From contig NZ_VFMX01000001.1 in assembly GCF_006715285.1 (NCBI RefSeq), forward strand, positions 2,790,001-2,854,000: a stretch of DNA of 64,000 nt, read 5' to 3'. The notes under the pieces are model-generated. The model made no database searches. It was not told where the DNA came from and was given only the letters and a program-made list of their open reading frames with translations. The stretch's first letter is position 1, and every line of letters starts with the position of its first letter. Below, piece after piece: positions 45,487-54,008 of this stretch. The position numbers and the translations under genes are program-made. The DNA is from Arthrobacter sp. SLBN-83 (lineage in GTDB: Bacteria; Actinomycetota; Actinomycetes; Actinomycetales; Micrococcaceae).

Positions 45487-46434
45487 ATGGCAAAAGTACT
45501 CGTATTCATCGACAACCCCGGCGCGTCGCTCAAGAAGAGCAGCCTGGAACTGCTGACCCTGGCCCGCTCCCTGGGCGAGAGCACAGTGGCGCTGAACGGC
45601 GAACTCTCCGACGGCGTCGCTGCGACCTTCGCCGAATACGGCGTGGCCGGCATCCTGCGCCCGTCCGCCCAGGACCTTGACGATTTTCTGGTGGCACCCA
45701 AGGCGGCCTATGTTGCCGCCGCCGCTGAAATCACCGGCGCCAACATTGTCCTGCTTGACAACTCGCCCGAGGGCAAGGAGATCGCAGCCCGCGTGGGCAT
45801 CCGGTTGAACGCGGGCGTCATCACCGACGTCGTGGCCGTGGATGCGGACGGCACTGCGCACAAATCGGTGCTGGCCGGTTCCTACAACACCGCCTGCAAG
45901 GCCACCACCCCGGTGTCCGTGGTGACCCTGAAGGCCAACAACGTCACCCCGGAGCCCGCGGCGGCCCCCACAACTCCCGGGACTGCCTCGGTGGAGGTCC
46001 CCGCGGTAGCCGCAGCGGCCCGCATCACCGAGCGGCAGCAGAAGGTGGCCAGCGGCCGGCCCGACCTCACCGACGCCCGGATCGTGGTGGCCGGCGGACG
46101 CGGCATGGACGGAGACTTCGGTCCCGTCGAAGAGCTGGCCGATGCCCTCGGAGCAGCTGTCGGCGCCTCCCGCGCCGCCACCGACGCGGGCTGGATCAGC
46201 CACGACGCCCAGGTGGGGCAGACCGGCAAGACCGTTTCCCCGCAGCTGTACATTTCCGCGGGCATCTCCGGCGCCATCCAGCAGAAGGCCGGCATGCAGA
46301 CGTCCAAGGTCATCGTTGCGGTCAACAAGGATGCCGAATCCCCGGTCTTCGAGATTGCGGACTTCGGCATCATCGGCGACGTCTTCGATGTCCTGCCGCA
46401 GGCCGCCGCCGAGATCAAGAAGCGCAAGGGCTGA
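45487..46434 (+). CDS. etfA: Electron transfer flavoprotein alpha subunit
   Basis: EtfA holds the redox-active FAD. The 315-residue protein starts [19 protein letters not shown]. Its C-terminal domain has the FAD-binding run [19 protein letters not shown], followed by [19 protein letters not shown], the family signature. The middle has an Ala/Pro/Thr-rich linker ([18 protein letters not shown]), which is longer than usual between domains. AGAGGGACACC before the ATG is the ribosome site. The PIG-L gene begins four bases after the stop. Confidence 0.94.
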   Translation: MAKVLVFIDNPGASLKKSSLELLTLARSLGESTVALNGELSDGVAATFAEYGVAGILRPSAQDLDDFLVAPKAAYVAAAAEITGANIVLLDNSPEGKEIAARVGIRLNAGVITDVVAVDADGTAHKSVLAGSYNTACKATTPVSVVTLKANNVTPEPAAAPTTPGTASVEVPAVAAAARITERQQKVASGRPDLTDARIVVAGGRGMDGDFGPVEELADALGAAVGASRAATDAGWISHDAQVGQTGKTVSPQLYISAGISGAIQQKAGMQTSKVIVAVNKDAESPVFEIADFGIIGDVFDVLPQAAAEIKKRKG

Positions 46435-46438
46435 CTCG

Positions 46439-47218
46439 TTGACTGCCTCCTCGGGGCAGGCAGGGAGCCCGTTCAACCCGGATATGCACCGGGTTGGGCG
46501 GGTGCTCTGTTTTGCGGCCCATCCTGACGACATCGACTTTGGCGCTGCCGGAACCGTCGCCGCCTGGACGGCGGCCGGCGTGCAGGTCAGCTACTGCATC
46601 ATGACCGACGGCGACGCGGGCGGTTTCGACCCTGCCCACCGCGCGGACATCATTGCCATGCGCGACGCCGAACAGCGCCGGGCCGCCAAGCTGGTCGGCG
46701 TCACCGACATCCACTACCTCCACCAGCGGGACGGATACCTCGAGCCGTCGCACGAGGTGATGAAGGAGGTGGTGCGGCTGATCCGCCAGATCCGTCCCGA
46801 CGTCGTCCTTGCCATGCATCCGGAACGCAACTGGGAGCGGATCCAGAAGAGCCACCCCGACCACCTGGCAGTGGGGGAGGCGGTGACGCGGGCCGTGTAT
46901 CCGGCACTCGAAAACCCCTTCGCCTACCCGGAACTGGCCGACGCCGGTCTCGAGGCCTACAAGCTGCCGTGGCTGTGGCTCTACGCGGGGCCCGGGGAAC
47001 GGGAAAACCACTTCGTGGACATCACGGACCACGTGGACGCCAAGCTGGCCGCAATCCATGTCCATGTCAGCCAGCACCCCGACGTCGCGGCGATGGAGGC
47101 CACCGTCCGCCGGGGAATGCAGCTCAATGCTGCCAGGGCAGGACTGCCGGGAGGGCGCAGTGCGGAAGCGTTCCACGTGGTGGCCGTCAACGGGCCTGAC
47201 ACGATCGCAGGTTTCTAG
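46439..47218 (+). CDS. PIG-L/LmbE family N-acetylglucosaminyl deacetylase
   Basis: The 259-residue protein has the zinc deacetylase motif [16 protein letters not shown] and later [21 protein letters not shown], whose histidine is a ligand. The family includes MshB (mycothiol synthesis), mycothiol conjugate amidase and lincomycin LmbE; this sequence has Asp where MshB has Glu after HPDD. The substrate is therefore not assigned. I start at the TTG at 46439, with AAGGG eight bases before it. An ATG at 46484 is the alternative. It is in line with etfBA and ends before a two-way terminator. Confidence 0.8.
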   Translation: MTASSGQAGSPFNPDMHRVGRVLCFAAHPDDIDFGAAGTVAAWTAAGVQVSYCIMTDGDAGGFDPAHRADIIAMRDAEQRRAAKLVGVTDIHYLHQRDGYLEPSHEVMKEVVRLIRQIRPDVVLAMHPERNWERIQKSHPDHLAVGEAVTRAVYPALENPFAYPELADAGLEAYKLPWLWLYAGPGERENHFVDITDHVDAKLAAIHVHVSQHPDVAAMEATVRRGMQLNAARAGLPGGRSAEAFHVVAVNGPDTIAGF

Positions 47219-47222
47219 GACG

Positions 47223-47267
47223 GAAAAGCGCCCCCGGTTCTTCCCATAAAGAACCGGGGGCGCTTTC
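47223..47267. terminator. Bidirectional terminator between PIG-L gene and rskA
   Basis: GAAAAGCGCCCCCGGTTCTT (47223-47242) pairs with 47249-47267 apart from the end bases. A-runs on the left and T-runs on the right give a T-tract for both strands. It separates convergent genes. Confidence 0.8.
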
Positions 47268-47287
47268 CTGTTGCCTTGACTCGAACC

Positions 47288-48175
47288 TCAGGCTCCGAGC
47301 GGAGCCGCCGCGACCGTAGGCAGCGTGGGGGCCTTGGACCCGCCGGCCGGCTCAACCGTGATGCCCAGCGATGCGGCAGAATGGATGCCCTGGACCACGG
47401 CAGGCTTGGAGAGGGCCTGCTCGTCCATCAGCCCCTGCGACACGGGAGCCGAACCGTCCTTGGGGATCAGCCACATTTGGTAGACCTTGCCTGCAGGGGG
47501 AGCGGGTACGCCGCTCATCTTCACTACGGCAGCGTCCTCGGATGTTGAAATCAGCAGGGTGGCCTTGCCGCCGCCGGCCACGTTCACGGACGCCTCGCGC
47601 AGGTCGCTTGCCCTGGCCACCTGGTTGACGGGATCGTTCTGGTCGGCCATGTAGGCGCCCACGCCCACGCCGCCGAGCGCGATGGCCGCTGCTGCTGCCA
47701 CGCCCACCAGCCAGCGCCGGGTGCCGGACGGCCCGCGCCGCTCCTCGCGGCGCTTGCGGGCCTGCGCCAGCTCATCCCGTGTACCGGAGCCGGCAGGGGT
47801 GCTCTGCGAGGGAGCCGGTGGCGTGATTCCGGGCGGCGCCGGTGCGTCGCCGGCTGCCGGTCCGTCCTGGCTGGGGAGTTGGGCAGGAAGCTGGGCGACG
47901 ATCCGTTCGAACAGGTCCGACGGCGGTTCCTCCTCGGCCCGGAAAGTTCGGGCCAGCGCCTCCCGGGACTGCCGGACGCGTGCAAGGAAGGCCAGCCGCT
48001 CCGGCTCAGGGGCGGTGGAGATGTACCGGTCGATGGCATCGCGTTCCTGCTCCGTGACCGCGTCAAGGGCGTAGAGCTCGGCAAGGTCCACGGCACGGCC
48101 TGCGGCAAGATCCATCGCCACAGTGTCACCAAAGGAACTTGACCGGCCGTTGCGGCCTTCATCCATTCCGTTCAT
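47288..48175 (-). CDS. rskA: Anti-sigma-K factor (RskA family)
   Basis: The 295-residue membrane protein would hold SigK inactive. The N-terminal cytoplasmic part has the anti-sigma pattern LAELYALDAVTEQERDAIDRY, and a Pro/Ala-rich linker follows. One membrane span is at RRWLVGVAAAAAIALGGVGVG (about residues 145-165). The external RskA domain reads ISTSEDAAVVKMSGVPAPPA and VYQMWLIPKDG. Signal-driven cleavage of RskA releases SigK in mycobacteria, and the same is inferred here. It begins one base after the sigK stop, so the pair is one operon. Confidence 0.9.
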   Translation of the reverse strand: MNGMDEGRNGRSSSFGDTVAMDLAAGRAVDLAELYALDAVTEQERDAIDRYISTAPEPERLAFLARVRQSREALARTFRAEEEPPSDLFERIVAQLPAQLPSQDGPAAGDAPAPPGITPPAPSQSTPAGSGTRDELAQARKRREERRGPSGTRRWLVGVAAAAAIALGGVGVGAYMADQNDPVNQVARASDLREASVNVAGGGKATLLISTSEDAAVVKMSGVPAPPAGKVYQMWLIPKDGSAPVSQGLMDEQALSKPAVVQGIHSAASLGITVEPAGGSKAPTLPTVAAAPLGA

Positions 48176-48176
48176 C

Positions 48177-48785
48177 TCAACTCACCCCCAAACAGGTCTT
48201 CAATCGGATCAGTCCGTCGCGGATGCGGGACTTGATAGTGGGCACTGCCGCATTCAGCCGTTCGGCCACCTCACGGTAAGTAAGGCCGCCGTAGTAGGCC
48301 AGGCGCACGGACTCCTGCTGGGTTTCCGTCAGCGTCCCCAGGCAGCGGACAACAGCCTCCGCTTCCAGCCGGCTGCCCACTTCATCGGAAACAGTGTCGT
48401 GGTCGATGTCCTGCGTGCTGGCACCGTACTTCGCTTCCCTGTCCGTGGAGGACTGCGACGAGCGCACCTTGTCCACGGCCCGCCGGTGCGAGATAGTCAT
48501 CAGCCAGGAGAGCGGGCTGCCGGCCTGGGGATCGAACTTCGCAGCGTTCTGCCAGACCTGGAGGAAGACCTCCTGCGTGGTGTCCTCGCTGAGTTCGGGA
48601 TCGATCAGGACGCGGCGCGCCATGCCGAAGACCCGCCGGGACGTCAGCTGGTAAAACTCGGCAAACGACGCCTGGTCCCCCCGGGCGATGCCCGCCAGCA
48701 GGACCGAGAGGCGTTGGCTAAGGTCAGCAGGTGGGTCAGTCACCGCGGCGGAGCCCTCGGAATTCGGCGCGTTGGGAGTTTCCAT
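48177..48785 (-). CDS. sigK: ECF RNA polymerase sigma factor SigK
   Basis: The 202-residue protein has an ECF sigma-2 region (FAEFYQLTSRRVFGMARRVL and EDTTQEVFLQVWQNA) and a sigma-4 region (LTETQQESVRLAYYGGLTYREVA and a C-terminal helix IKSRIRDGLIRLK). It lacks sigma-1 and sigma-3 domains. I choose the ATG at 48785 (METPNAP); the frame is open to 48878, but the added stretch does not look like the family. TATGCT eight bases before the ATG may be a -10 giving a nearly leaderless mRNA. Target promoters cannot be read here. Confidence 0.88.
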   Translation of the reverse strand: METPNAPNSEGSAAVTDPPADLSQRLSVLLAGIARGDQASFAEFYQLTSRRVFGMARRVLIDPELSEDTTQEVFLQVWQNAAKFDPQAGSPLSWLMTISHRRAVDKVRSSQSSTDREAKYGASTQDIDHDTVSDEVGSRLEAEAVVRCLGTLTETQQESVRLAYYGGLTYREVAERLNAAVPTIKSRIRDGLIRLKTCLGVS

Positions 48786-48793
48786 TACGTCCA

Positions 48794-48799
48794 AGCATA
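48794..48799 (-). promoter_or_regulatory. Possible -10 box for sigK
   Basis: The minus strand reads TATGCT, eight bases, ATG (48785). The spacing is a little longer than in the clear leaderless cases. Confidence 0.3.
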
Positions 48800-48989
48800 A
48801 GTCTCCGGGCGGGGAATCCTCAGCAGTGCCGTGCCGGCTGCGGCTGTCCGGCCTGGATCCTGCTTCCAGTAGTGTCACCTGCCGCTCCTTGGTCCTGGTC
48901 CGCTCGAATGCCTACAGGAGCTATTCGGGGCAGGGCAGGGCGCGGATGGGAGGACGAATGAAGATTTTCCGTGATGCGGAGCCCGGATC

Positions 48990-49457
48990 CTAAAGCCGGG
49001 CGCCCGCGAATCCCTGCTGGCGCCAGGCCTCATAGACGGCGATGGAGGCGGCATTGGCCAGGTTGAGGGAACGAAGGGCCGGCAACATGGGCAGCCGCAC
49101 CGTGGCGGTCACGTGGGCATCGTTCTTCAGTTCGGCCGGCAGTCCGACGGATTCGCGGCCAAACATCAGGACGTCGCCCGGGGCGTAGGTGATGTCTGTG
49201 TAGCTGGTGGTGCCGTCAGAGGTGAACGCGTAGACGCGCTCGGGCTGGAGGTGCTGCCAGGCGTCCTCGATGGTCTTGTGCACCGTAACTACGGCGAGGT
49301 CGTGGTAGTCCAGCCCGGCCCGGCGCAGCTTGGCGTCGGAAAAGTCGAAGCCAAGGGGTTCCACAAGGTGCAGTTCGGCGCCCGTGATGGCGGCGAGGCG
49401 GATGGCGTTGCCGGTATTGCCGGGAATCTCTGGTTCATGGAAAAGGATGCGGAACAC
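48990..49457 (-). CDS. trmL: tRNA (cytidine/uridine-34 2'-O)-methyltransferase TrmL
   Basis: TrmL methylates the wobble ribose of tRNA-Leu using SAM. The 155-residue SPOUT protein contains EPEIPGNTGNAIRLAA at the start, LMFGRESVGLP in the middle and LPMLPALRSLNLANAASIAV at the end, which forms the trefoil-knot SAM site. The GTG start is preceded by GGGGAG, and TAGGAT ends six bases before it, so either a ribosome site or a leaderless promoter can explain initiation. It is 22 bases downstream of the J-domain gene. Confidence 0.92.
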   Translation of the reverse strand: MFRILFHEPEIPGNTGNAIRLAAITGAELHLVEPLGFDFSDAKLRRAGLDYHDLAVVTVHKTIEDAWQHLQPERVYAFTSDGTTSYTDITYAPGDVLMFGRESVGLPAELKNDAHVTATVRLPMLPALRSLNLANAASIAVYEAWRQQGFAGARL

Positions 49458-49463
49458 CTCCCC

Positions 49464-49469
49464 ATCCTA
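49464..49469 (-). promoter_or_regulatory. Possible leaderless -10 box for trmL
   Basis: The minus strand reads TAGGAT, six bases, GTG (49457). The six bases are GGGGAG, so this could instead be part of a Shine-Dalgarno. Confidence 0.35.
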
Positions 49470-49479
49470 GCCACCGTCG

Positions 49480-50421
49480 TCAGTGCATGCCGCGCAGCAG
49501 CCTGGCCAGGACCGGGACGTTCACCGTGTTGGGTGCGGGCCCGGAGGCAAGGAAATCCTTCAGGCCCCGCACCATGCCCGCTGCGTTCACGATCTGGACA
49601 GTCTCCAGGGCGCCGGCCGGGCGCCGGTGGTGGTCTATTACCGGTTCATGGAGGTTTCCGTCCGGGCCGTGCACCACGGTCCATCCGGTGACGTTGAGCT
49701 CCGGGAAGATTTCCTGCATGGCCCACACCACCCGCGCCAGCTGCGGAGGCGCCACGGAACGGCCGCCATGGTTGAGTGTCCTGCCGTCCCAGGCGTAGGC
49801 GCCCCTGGGCAGGAGCATGGAATTGACCAAGGCCAGCCGGTAGCCGGAAAGGACCGCATGGTCGATATGGCTGTTGTCCGCCGGGGACTGCAGTCCATTG
49901 ACGAGCCGGGCGGCGGGAATGGCCGGCAGCACCTGCCGGGTCAGCAGCTGCACGGTGCGCATCTCGCGCTGGATCCGGGCCTCAGCACCAAAGATGCCGC
50001 GTTTCCGCGGCATCCCGTGAACCTGCTGGCGGGCCTGGGCCAGGGGGATGAGGGGAACGTCGTTTCCTTCGTACGGCGGAACATAGATCGGCGGGTCGCC
50101 TGCGGTGTTCCTGCCGTTTCCTGGCCTCCGGACGGTTGCCGACGCCCTGCTTCCGGCGGCAGGGGCATCAAAATGGGCGCCGTCGTCGGGCGCGGCTCCG
50201 CGGACTGGACCAGCACCGTAGGACCGGTCGTAGGCTTTCCGCCGCTGCGGATCGATCAGGGTCTCGTAGGCAGCAGTCACTCGCCGGAATGCTGCGGCAT
50301 CACCGCCGTGGTCCGGGTGCGCAATCCTGGCGGCGCGGCGGTAGGCCACCTTGATTTCCTTGTCGGTGGCGGTGACGGCCACGCGAAGGACCTGGTAGTG
50401 GGAGCTGCTGCTCTCGGTCAA
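49480..50421 (-). CDS. J-domain (DnaJ-like) protein
   Basis: The 313-residue protein has an N-terminal J domain: HYQVLRVAVTATDKEIKVAY, the HPD tripeptide in IAHPDHGG, and AYETLIDPQRRKAYDRSYG. There is no Gly/Phe region or zinc-finger domain, so it is a type III J protein that would stimulate a DnaK partner. The C-terminal 200 residues, including AVLSGYRLALVNSMLLPRGAY and a YVPPYEGNDVPLIPL segment, are unrecognised. I start at the TTG at 50421, where AAAGGA stands seven bases upstream. Confidence 0.82.
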   Translation of the reverse strand: MTESSSSHYQVLRVAVTATDKEIKVAYRRAARIAHPDHGGDAAAFRRVTAAYETLIDPQRRKAYDRSYGAGPVRGAAPDDGAHFDAPAAGSRASATVRRPGNGRNTAGDPPIYVPPYEGNDVPLIPLAQARQQVHGMPRKRGIFGAEARIQREMRTVQLLTRQVLPAIPAARLVNGLQSPADNSHIDHAVLSGYRLALVNSMLLPRGAYAWDGRTLNHGGRSVAPPQLARVVWAMQEIFPELNVTGWTVVHGPDGNLHEPVIDHHRRPAGALETVQIVNAAGMVRGLKDFLASGPAPNTVNVPVLARLLRGMH

Positions 50422-50559
50422 GCATTTTTCCTTTACATCATGCGCGGCTTCCTGTTTTCCGTCAGGGAAACGGGTGCCCGCCCAGTCTAGCCAGCACTTG
50501 TGGCGCCATGCCGTGACAACGAACGCCGGGTGCTTGCGGGTTCCCGGCGGACCGGAGTC

Positions 50560-50565
50560 TAGACT
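50560..50565 (+). promoter_or_regulatory. Candidate -10 box for the lipoprotein gene
   Basis: TAGACT within TCTAGACT. The leader to the preferred start at 50622 would be about 50 bases. Confidence 0.3.
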
Positions 50566-50621
50566 CGTGCCTGCGCGGCTGAACGGTGATCCGCGGCCGG
50601 AAGAAACAAGCAGGGGTGGAA

Positions 50622-51317
50622 ATGGAGATGCCGACGACGGCTGGGCGGCCCGGCAGGGCACGGCACAGGGGAGTGCCGCTCGCCTTTGCATGCCTGGGCT
50701 CTATGCTCTTGGGCGGGTGCAGCGTAGGTGTTCCGGATCCTTCCGTACCGGCTGCAACTTCAAACACTCCGGTGCTGGCCACTCCCACCATTACCCCGGG
50801 GTACGACGCTGCCGCCGTTGCGGCGCGGGACCTCCCCTTCGCTGCCGGCGGGACGCTGGCGCCCGGAGTGCCGGTGGGCATCTCCGATGAGCTGAAAGGC
50901 GCGCCCGGCTGGAAGCTCGAAAAGGAAAACGTGGCCGGTTCCAGCCAATACGCAAGGACGGATGGCTGCGTTGTGGCGGCCCGGATCAGTACGGGCCAGG
51001 CTCCGCTGGCGCGGGGCGGGGACCGGGACTCAACCGTTGCGCTTTTCCAGTACCTGGACGGCACCATCCAGCCTTCGTACCTGAAGACGGAAACATTGCA
51101 GTGGGGCGGCACGCCGGACGCGCCGGGCAAAAACGTTGAAGTGCTGGCGCTGGAGCAGGCGGCTCCGGGCGGGCGGTCCACTGCGGTGCTGGCGAGGGTT
51201 TTTGGTACGGCGGATTCGTCGGCGTATATATCGGTGTCCTGCCCGGACGCGGCGGCACTGGCATCAGCGCGCAACGACGTCCGCCGTTACCTGCCGCTGC
51301 TTCCTCCCGGTGCTTGA
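50622..51317 (+). CDS. Putative lipoprotein of unknown function
   Basis: I do not recognise this family. The 231-residue product has an N-terminal positive region, a hydrophobic segment (GVPLAFACLGSMLLGGC) and the lipobox LLGGC, so it should be lipid-anchored on the outer face of the membrane. The mature part starts with a Ser/Pro/Thr-rich spacer and then a compact domain (DLPFAAGGTLAPGVPVG, GWKLEKENVAGSSQYAR, KTETLQWGGTPD). A GTG at 50586 would lengthen it by 12 residues; I prefer the ATG after GGGGTGGAA. It stands alone between the divergent J-domain gene and the convergent DoxX gene. Confidence 0.75.
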   Translation: MEMPTTAGRPGRARHRGVPLAFACLGSMLLGGCSVGVPDPSVPAATSNTPVLATPTITPGYDAAAVAARDLPFAAGGTLAPGVPVGISDELKGAPGWKLEKENVAGSSQYARTDGCVVAARISTGQAPLARGGDRDSTVALFQYLDGTIQPSYLKTETLQWGGTPDAPGKNVEVLALEQAAPGGRSTAVLARVFGTADSSAYISVSCPDAAALASARNDVRRYLPLLPPGA

Positions 51318-51427
51318 CCTGGCCCGTTGGCAGGTGGGCCAGGTCGGCGCAAGGCCGCCGGCGGCTGGAGGGCACAGCTGCCGGCGGATTCTTTGCACGG
51401 AACACCCGCTTCCGCGGACAGAACGGG

Positions 51428-51850
51428 TTAAACGGCGGACCGGCTGATCCCCGCAGACAGCCGGTTGAGGGCCAGGGCGCCTACCAGGAGCCCGAAGTCC
51501 CGCAGGGCCACGTCGTAGAAGCTTCCCAGCAGCAGCAGGTTGATGATGATCCCAGCTAACCAGGCGGCCACCAACAACGAGCCGTACTTTGGACGAAGGG
51601 CCACAACCACGCCGGCGATGATCTCCACCACCCCGACGACGTACATGAAGGTCTGGGGTGGCAGCGGCACCACCGCGGTGGCCTGGGGTGCCAGGTAGAC
51701 GGTCCACTGGGTGAGGATATTCGTGAACTTGTCCAGGCCGAAAAGGATGGGCGCAACGGTAAAGACAGTGCGCAGCAGCAGGAAGGCCTGCCGGTCCGCC
51801 GGCATGGTGGTGAATGCATGCTGGGTGCGCACTGCCGATGCTGATTTCAT
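51428..51850 (-). CDS. DoxX-family membrane protein
   Basis: The 140-residue protein has four hydrophobic spans with the DoxX pattern: LLRTVFTVAPILFGLDKFTN, FMYVVGVVEIIAGVVVAL, LLVAAWLAGIIINLLLLG and DFGLLVGALALNRL. DoxX-like proteins are small membrane proteins sometimes tied to redox or thiol stress; no activity can be assigned. AAGGAG precedes the ATG. The gene is divergent from the regulator gene, with 88 bp between starts and a perfect inverted repeat in between, so it is a likely target of that regulator. Confidence 0.8.
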   Translation of the reverse strand: MKSASAVRTQHAFTTMPADRQAFLLLRTVFTVAPILFGLDKFTNILTQWTVYLAPQATAVVPLPPQTFMYVVGVVEIIAGVVVALRPKYGSLLVAAWLAGIIINLLLLGSFYDVALRDFGLLVGALALNRLSAGISRSAV

Positions 51851-51860
51851 GGTGTACTCC

Positions 51861-51889
51861 TTCTAAAAGTAGGTACCGCAATTTTAGAA
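51861..51889. promoter_or_regulatory. Inverted repeat between doxX and the regulator, candidate operator
   Basis: TTCTAAAA (51861-51868) and TTTTAGAA (51882-51889) are perfect 8-bp arms with a 13-bp spacer. The left end overlaps the doxX ribosome site. The right arm lies 11 bases upstream of the TATAAT at 51901, in the -35 zone of the regulator promoter. This fits autoregulation plus control of doxX. Confidence 0.5.
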
Positions 51890-51900
51890 AGCGCCTGTTC

Positions 51901-51906
51901 TATAAT
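51901..51906 (+). promoter_or_regulatory. -10 box of the regulator gene
   Basis: Consensus TATAAT, enclosed by a small inverted repeat CTAT-AATCA-ATAG (51900-51912). The start codon at 51939 has GGAGG upstream, so the mRNA would carry a leader of about 25 bases. Confidence 0.55.
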
Positions 51907-51938
51907 CAATAGATCTTGTGTTTGGATTTGGAGGCGTC

Positions 51939-52604
51939 ATGTACCGACTTCCCTGGGCGGACAGGATCGCCGCCGTTGCCTCACTCACGGACGGGAAGAG
52001 GCTGCAACTGTTCGAGCTGGTGGCGGCGTCGCCCCGGCCCATGGGGCGCGATGAGGTGGCGGAGGCGGCTGGAATGGCGCGGAGCACCGTTTCCTTCCAT
52101 CTCGACAGGCTGGTCCAGGATGGACTTCTGGCCGTGGAATTCCTTAAGCCCGCGGGCAGGACGGGGCCAGGGTCGGGACGTCCGGCCAAAATGTACCGGC
52201 CGGTGGGCGGCGAAGTAGGAGCCTCCGTACCGGACCGGAACTATGACCTCGCCGGGGAATTGATGGCGGCTGCCATCGAGTCTTCGCAGGCCGAAGGCGG
52301 GCCGGTGGGGGAGTCGCTGCGCCACGTTGCGTTCCGGAAGGGTCGGGAACTCGCAGAAGCGGCCGGCGGGCTGGAGGATTTCCTGTCGGAAGCGGGCTAC
52401 CAGCCACAGCCTGATGGTGACGGCGGCTACCGGCTGCCCAACTGCCCTTTCCATAGGCTTTCGCGGACCCATGCAACGGTAGTGTGCGACATGAACGGCG
52501 CCTTCCTGCGGGGGGCGGCGGTTGGCTGCGGCAGCCCCGAGGACCGTGTCGCCGAGGCCTCCGAGCCAGGTCATTGCTGCGCCCGGATCAAGGGCGCCGG
52601 CTAA
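51939..52604 (+). CDS. Winged-helix regulator with SufR-like cysteine cluster
   Basis: The 221-residue protein has an N-terminal winged helix (RLQLFELVAASPRPMGRDEV and MARSTVSFHLDRLVQDGLL), of the kind seen in ArsR and SufR repressors. Its C-terminal part holds cysteines spaced C-x13-C-x13-C-x15-CC, starting at NCPFH, then VVCDMNGAF, AVGCGSPED and GHCCARI. This is close to the four-cysteine set that binds an iron-sulfur cluster in SufR. It probably senses Fe-S status or redox state. I take the ATG at 51939 with GGAGG four bases before; a GTG at 51918 is in frame. It is divergent from doxX and 44 bases before a cysteine desulfurase gene. Confidence 0.78.
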   Translation: MYRLPWADRIAAVASLTDGKRLQLFELVAASPRPMGRDEVAEAAGMARSTVSFHLDRLVQDGLLAVEFLKPAGRTGPGSGRPAKMYRPVGGEVGASVPDRNYDLAGELMAAAIESSQAEGGPVGESLRHVAFRKGRELAEAAGGLEDFLSEAGYQPQPDGDGGYRLPNCPFHRLSRTHATVVCDMNGAFLRGAAVGCGSPEDRVAEASEPGHCCARIKGAG

Positions 52605-52636
52605 CGGCGCCCGCCGGGAGCTGGGGCACGGGGCGA

Positions 52637-52642
52637 TAGAAT
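52637..52642 (+). promoter_or_regulatory. Leaderless-type -10 box for the cysteine desulfurase gene
   Basis: TAGAAT, six bases (TGGAGG), ATG (52649). The TGGAGG abuts the ATG, too close for an ordinary Shine-Dalgarno, so a leaderless start is favoured. Confidence 0.5.
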
Positions 52643-52648
52643 TGGAGG

Positions 52649-53878
52649 ATGCCCGCCTACCTCGACCATGCCGCCACCACGCCGCTTTCCGGAGCCGCGC
52701 TCGCCGCCTTGACCCGGGAGCTCGCGCGGACCGGCAATCCCTCATCGCTGCATGGGTCCGGCCGCCGTGCCCGCCGTGCCGTGGAGGATGCCCGGGAAGC
52801 CATTGCCGCAGCGGCGGGAGCCCACCCCTCGGAGGTGATCTTCACCTCGGGAGGCACCGAGTCGGACAACCTCGCGGTGAAGGGCATGTACTGGTCCCGG
52901 GTGGCAGAAGACCCGACGCGGCGGCGCATCCTATGTTCCGCCGTCGAACACCACGCGGTCCTTGACACCGTGGAATGGCTGGAGCGCCACGAAGGTGCCG
53001 AGGTGACCTGGCTGCCGGTGGACGGCGAAGGGGTGCTGGATCTGGATGTGCTCGAAACTGAACTTGCGCGCGATCCGGGTACCGTGGCGCTGGTGACCGT
53101 CATGTGGGCCAACAATGAGGTGGGCGCCATCCAGCCGATCCGGCGCATCGTTGACCTTGCCCATGGTGCAGGCGTCCCGGTGCATTCCGATGCAGTCCAG
53201 GCGTTCGGCTCGGTGCCGGTGCACTTCAAGGATTCAGGCCTGGATGCCATGTCCATCTCGGGGCACAAAATCGGCGGCCCCGTCGGGGTGGGGGCACTCC
53301 TGCTGGGACGGGCCGTGAAATTGACGCCCGTGCAGCATGGCGGCGGGCAGGAACGCGACGTACGCTCCGGCACCCTGGACACCGCTTCCATTGCTGCCTT
53401 CGCTGCAGCCGCGGAAGCTGTCACTGCAGCGCTTCCCACGGAGTCGGCACGGATCGCCGCGCTGCGGGACAGGCTGATCGACGGCGTCCGGGAACGGGTA
53501 CCGGAGGCGGTCCTCCGCGGTGCGCCTGGGGCCGGCCGGCTTCCCGGCAACGCCCATTTCACATTTCCCGGCTGCGAAGGGGACTCGCTGCTGTTCCTCC
53601 TTGACCTCGCGGGCATCGAATCGTCCACCGGGTCGGCGTGCACGGCCGGCGTGCCCCGGCCCTCCCACGTGCTCCTGGCCATGGGCCTGGACGAGGAAAC
53701 GGCGCGCGGGGCCCAGCGGTTCAGCCTGGGGCACGCTTCCACAGAAGCCGACGTCGACGCCCTGCTTGCGGCGCTGCCTGAAGCTTATGCCCGGGCGCGC
53801 CAGGCGGGCATGGCCGGGCATGAGTCCTCGATCCAGACTGCAGGGACCGTGGCACGGCAGGCTCTGGCCGGGGCGTGA
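52649..53878 (+). CDS. Cysteine desulfurase (IscS/NifS family)
   Basis: This PLP enzyme takes sulfur from cysteine as a persulfide. The 409-residue protein starts [10 protein letters not shown] and has [32 protein letters not shown], the PLP lysine 207 in [15 protein letters not shown] and the catalytic Cys331 in [17 protein letters not shown]. That loop and length fit the IscS/NifS (group I) type. With mnmA 130 bases downstream it probably supplies sulfur for tRNA 2-thiouridine, and may also feed Fe-S assembly. The same pair is adjacent in mycobacteria. The last 30 residues are an extra tail. Confidence 0.93.
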   Translation: MPAYLDHAATTPLSGAALAALTRELARTGNPSSLHGSGRRARRAVEDAREAIAAAAGAHPSEVIFTSGGTESDNLAVKGMYWSRVAEDPTRRRILCSAVEHHAVLDTVEWLERHEGAEVTWLPVDGEGVLDLDVLETELARDPGTVALVTVMWANNEVGAIQPIRRIVDLAHGAGVPVHSDAVQAFGSVPVHFKDSGLDAMSISGHKIGGPVGVGALLLGRAVKLTPVQHGGGQERDVRSGTLDTASIAAFAAAAEAVTAALPTESARIAALRDRLIDGVRERVPEAVLRGAPGAGRLPGNAHFTFPGCEGDSLLFLLDLAGIESSTGSACTAGVPRPSHVLLAMGLDEETARGAQRFSLGHASTEADVDALLAALPEAYARARQAGMAGHESSIQTAGTVARQALAGA

Positions 53879-53918
53879 CCCTCACCCTTACCTTTTCCGG
53901 CCAATTTGCCTGCCACCG

Positions 53919-53924
53919 TAGAAT
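53919..53924 (+). promoter_or_regulatory. Candidate -10 box for mnmA
   Basis: TAGAAT, 84 bases before the mnmA start. It would give mnmA its own promoter in addition to read-through from the desulfurase gene. Confidence 0.3.
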
Positions 53925-54008
53925 GGATAGGCGAAGATCGTTTCCGCCGCCGCTGCGGTCAATCCGTTGCGGCCCCGGAGAACAAGCATCCCCCAACAGA
54001 AAGCCAGC

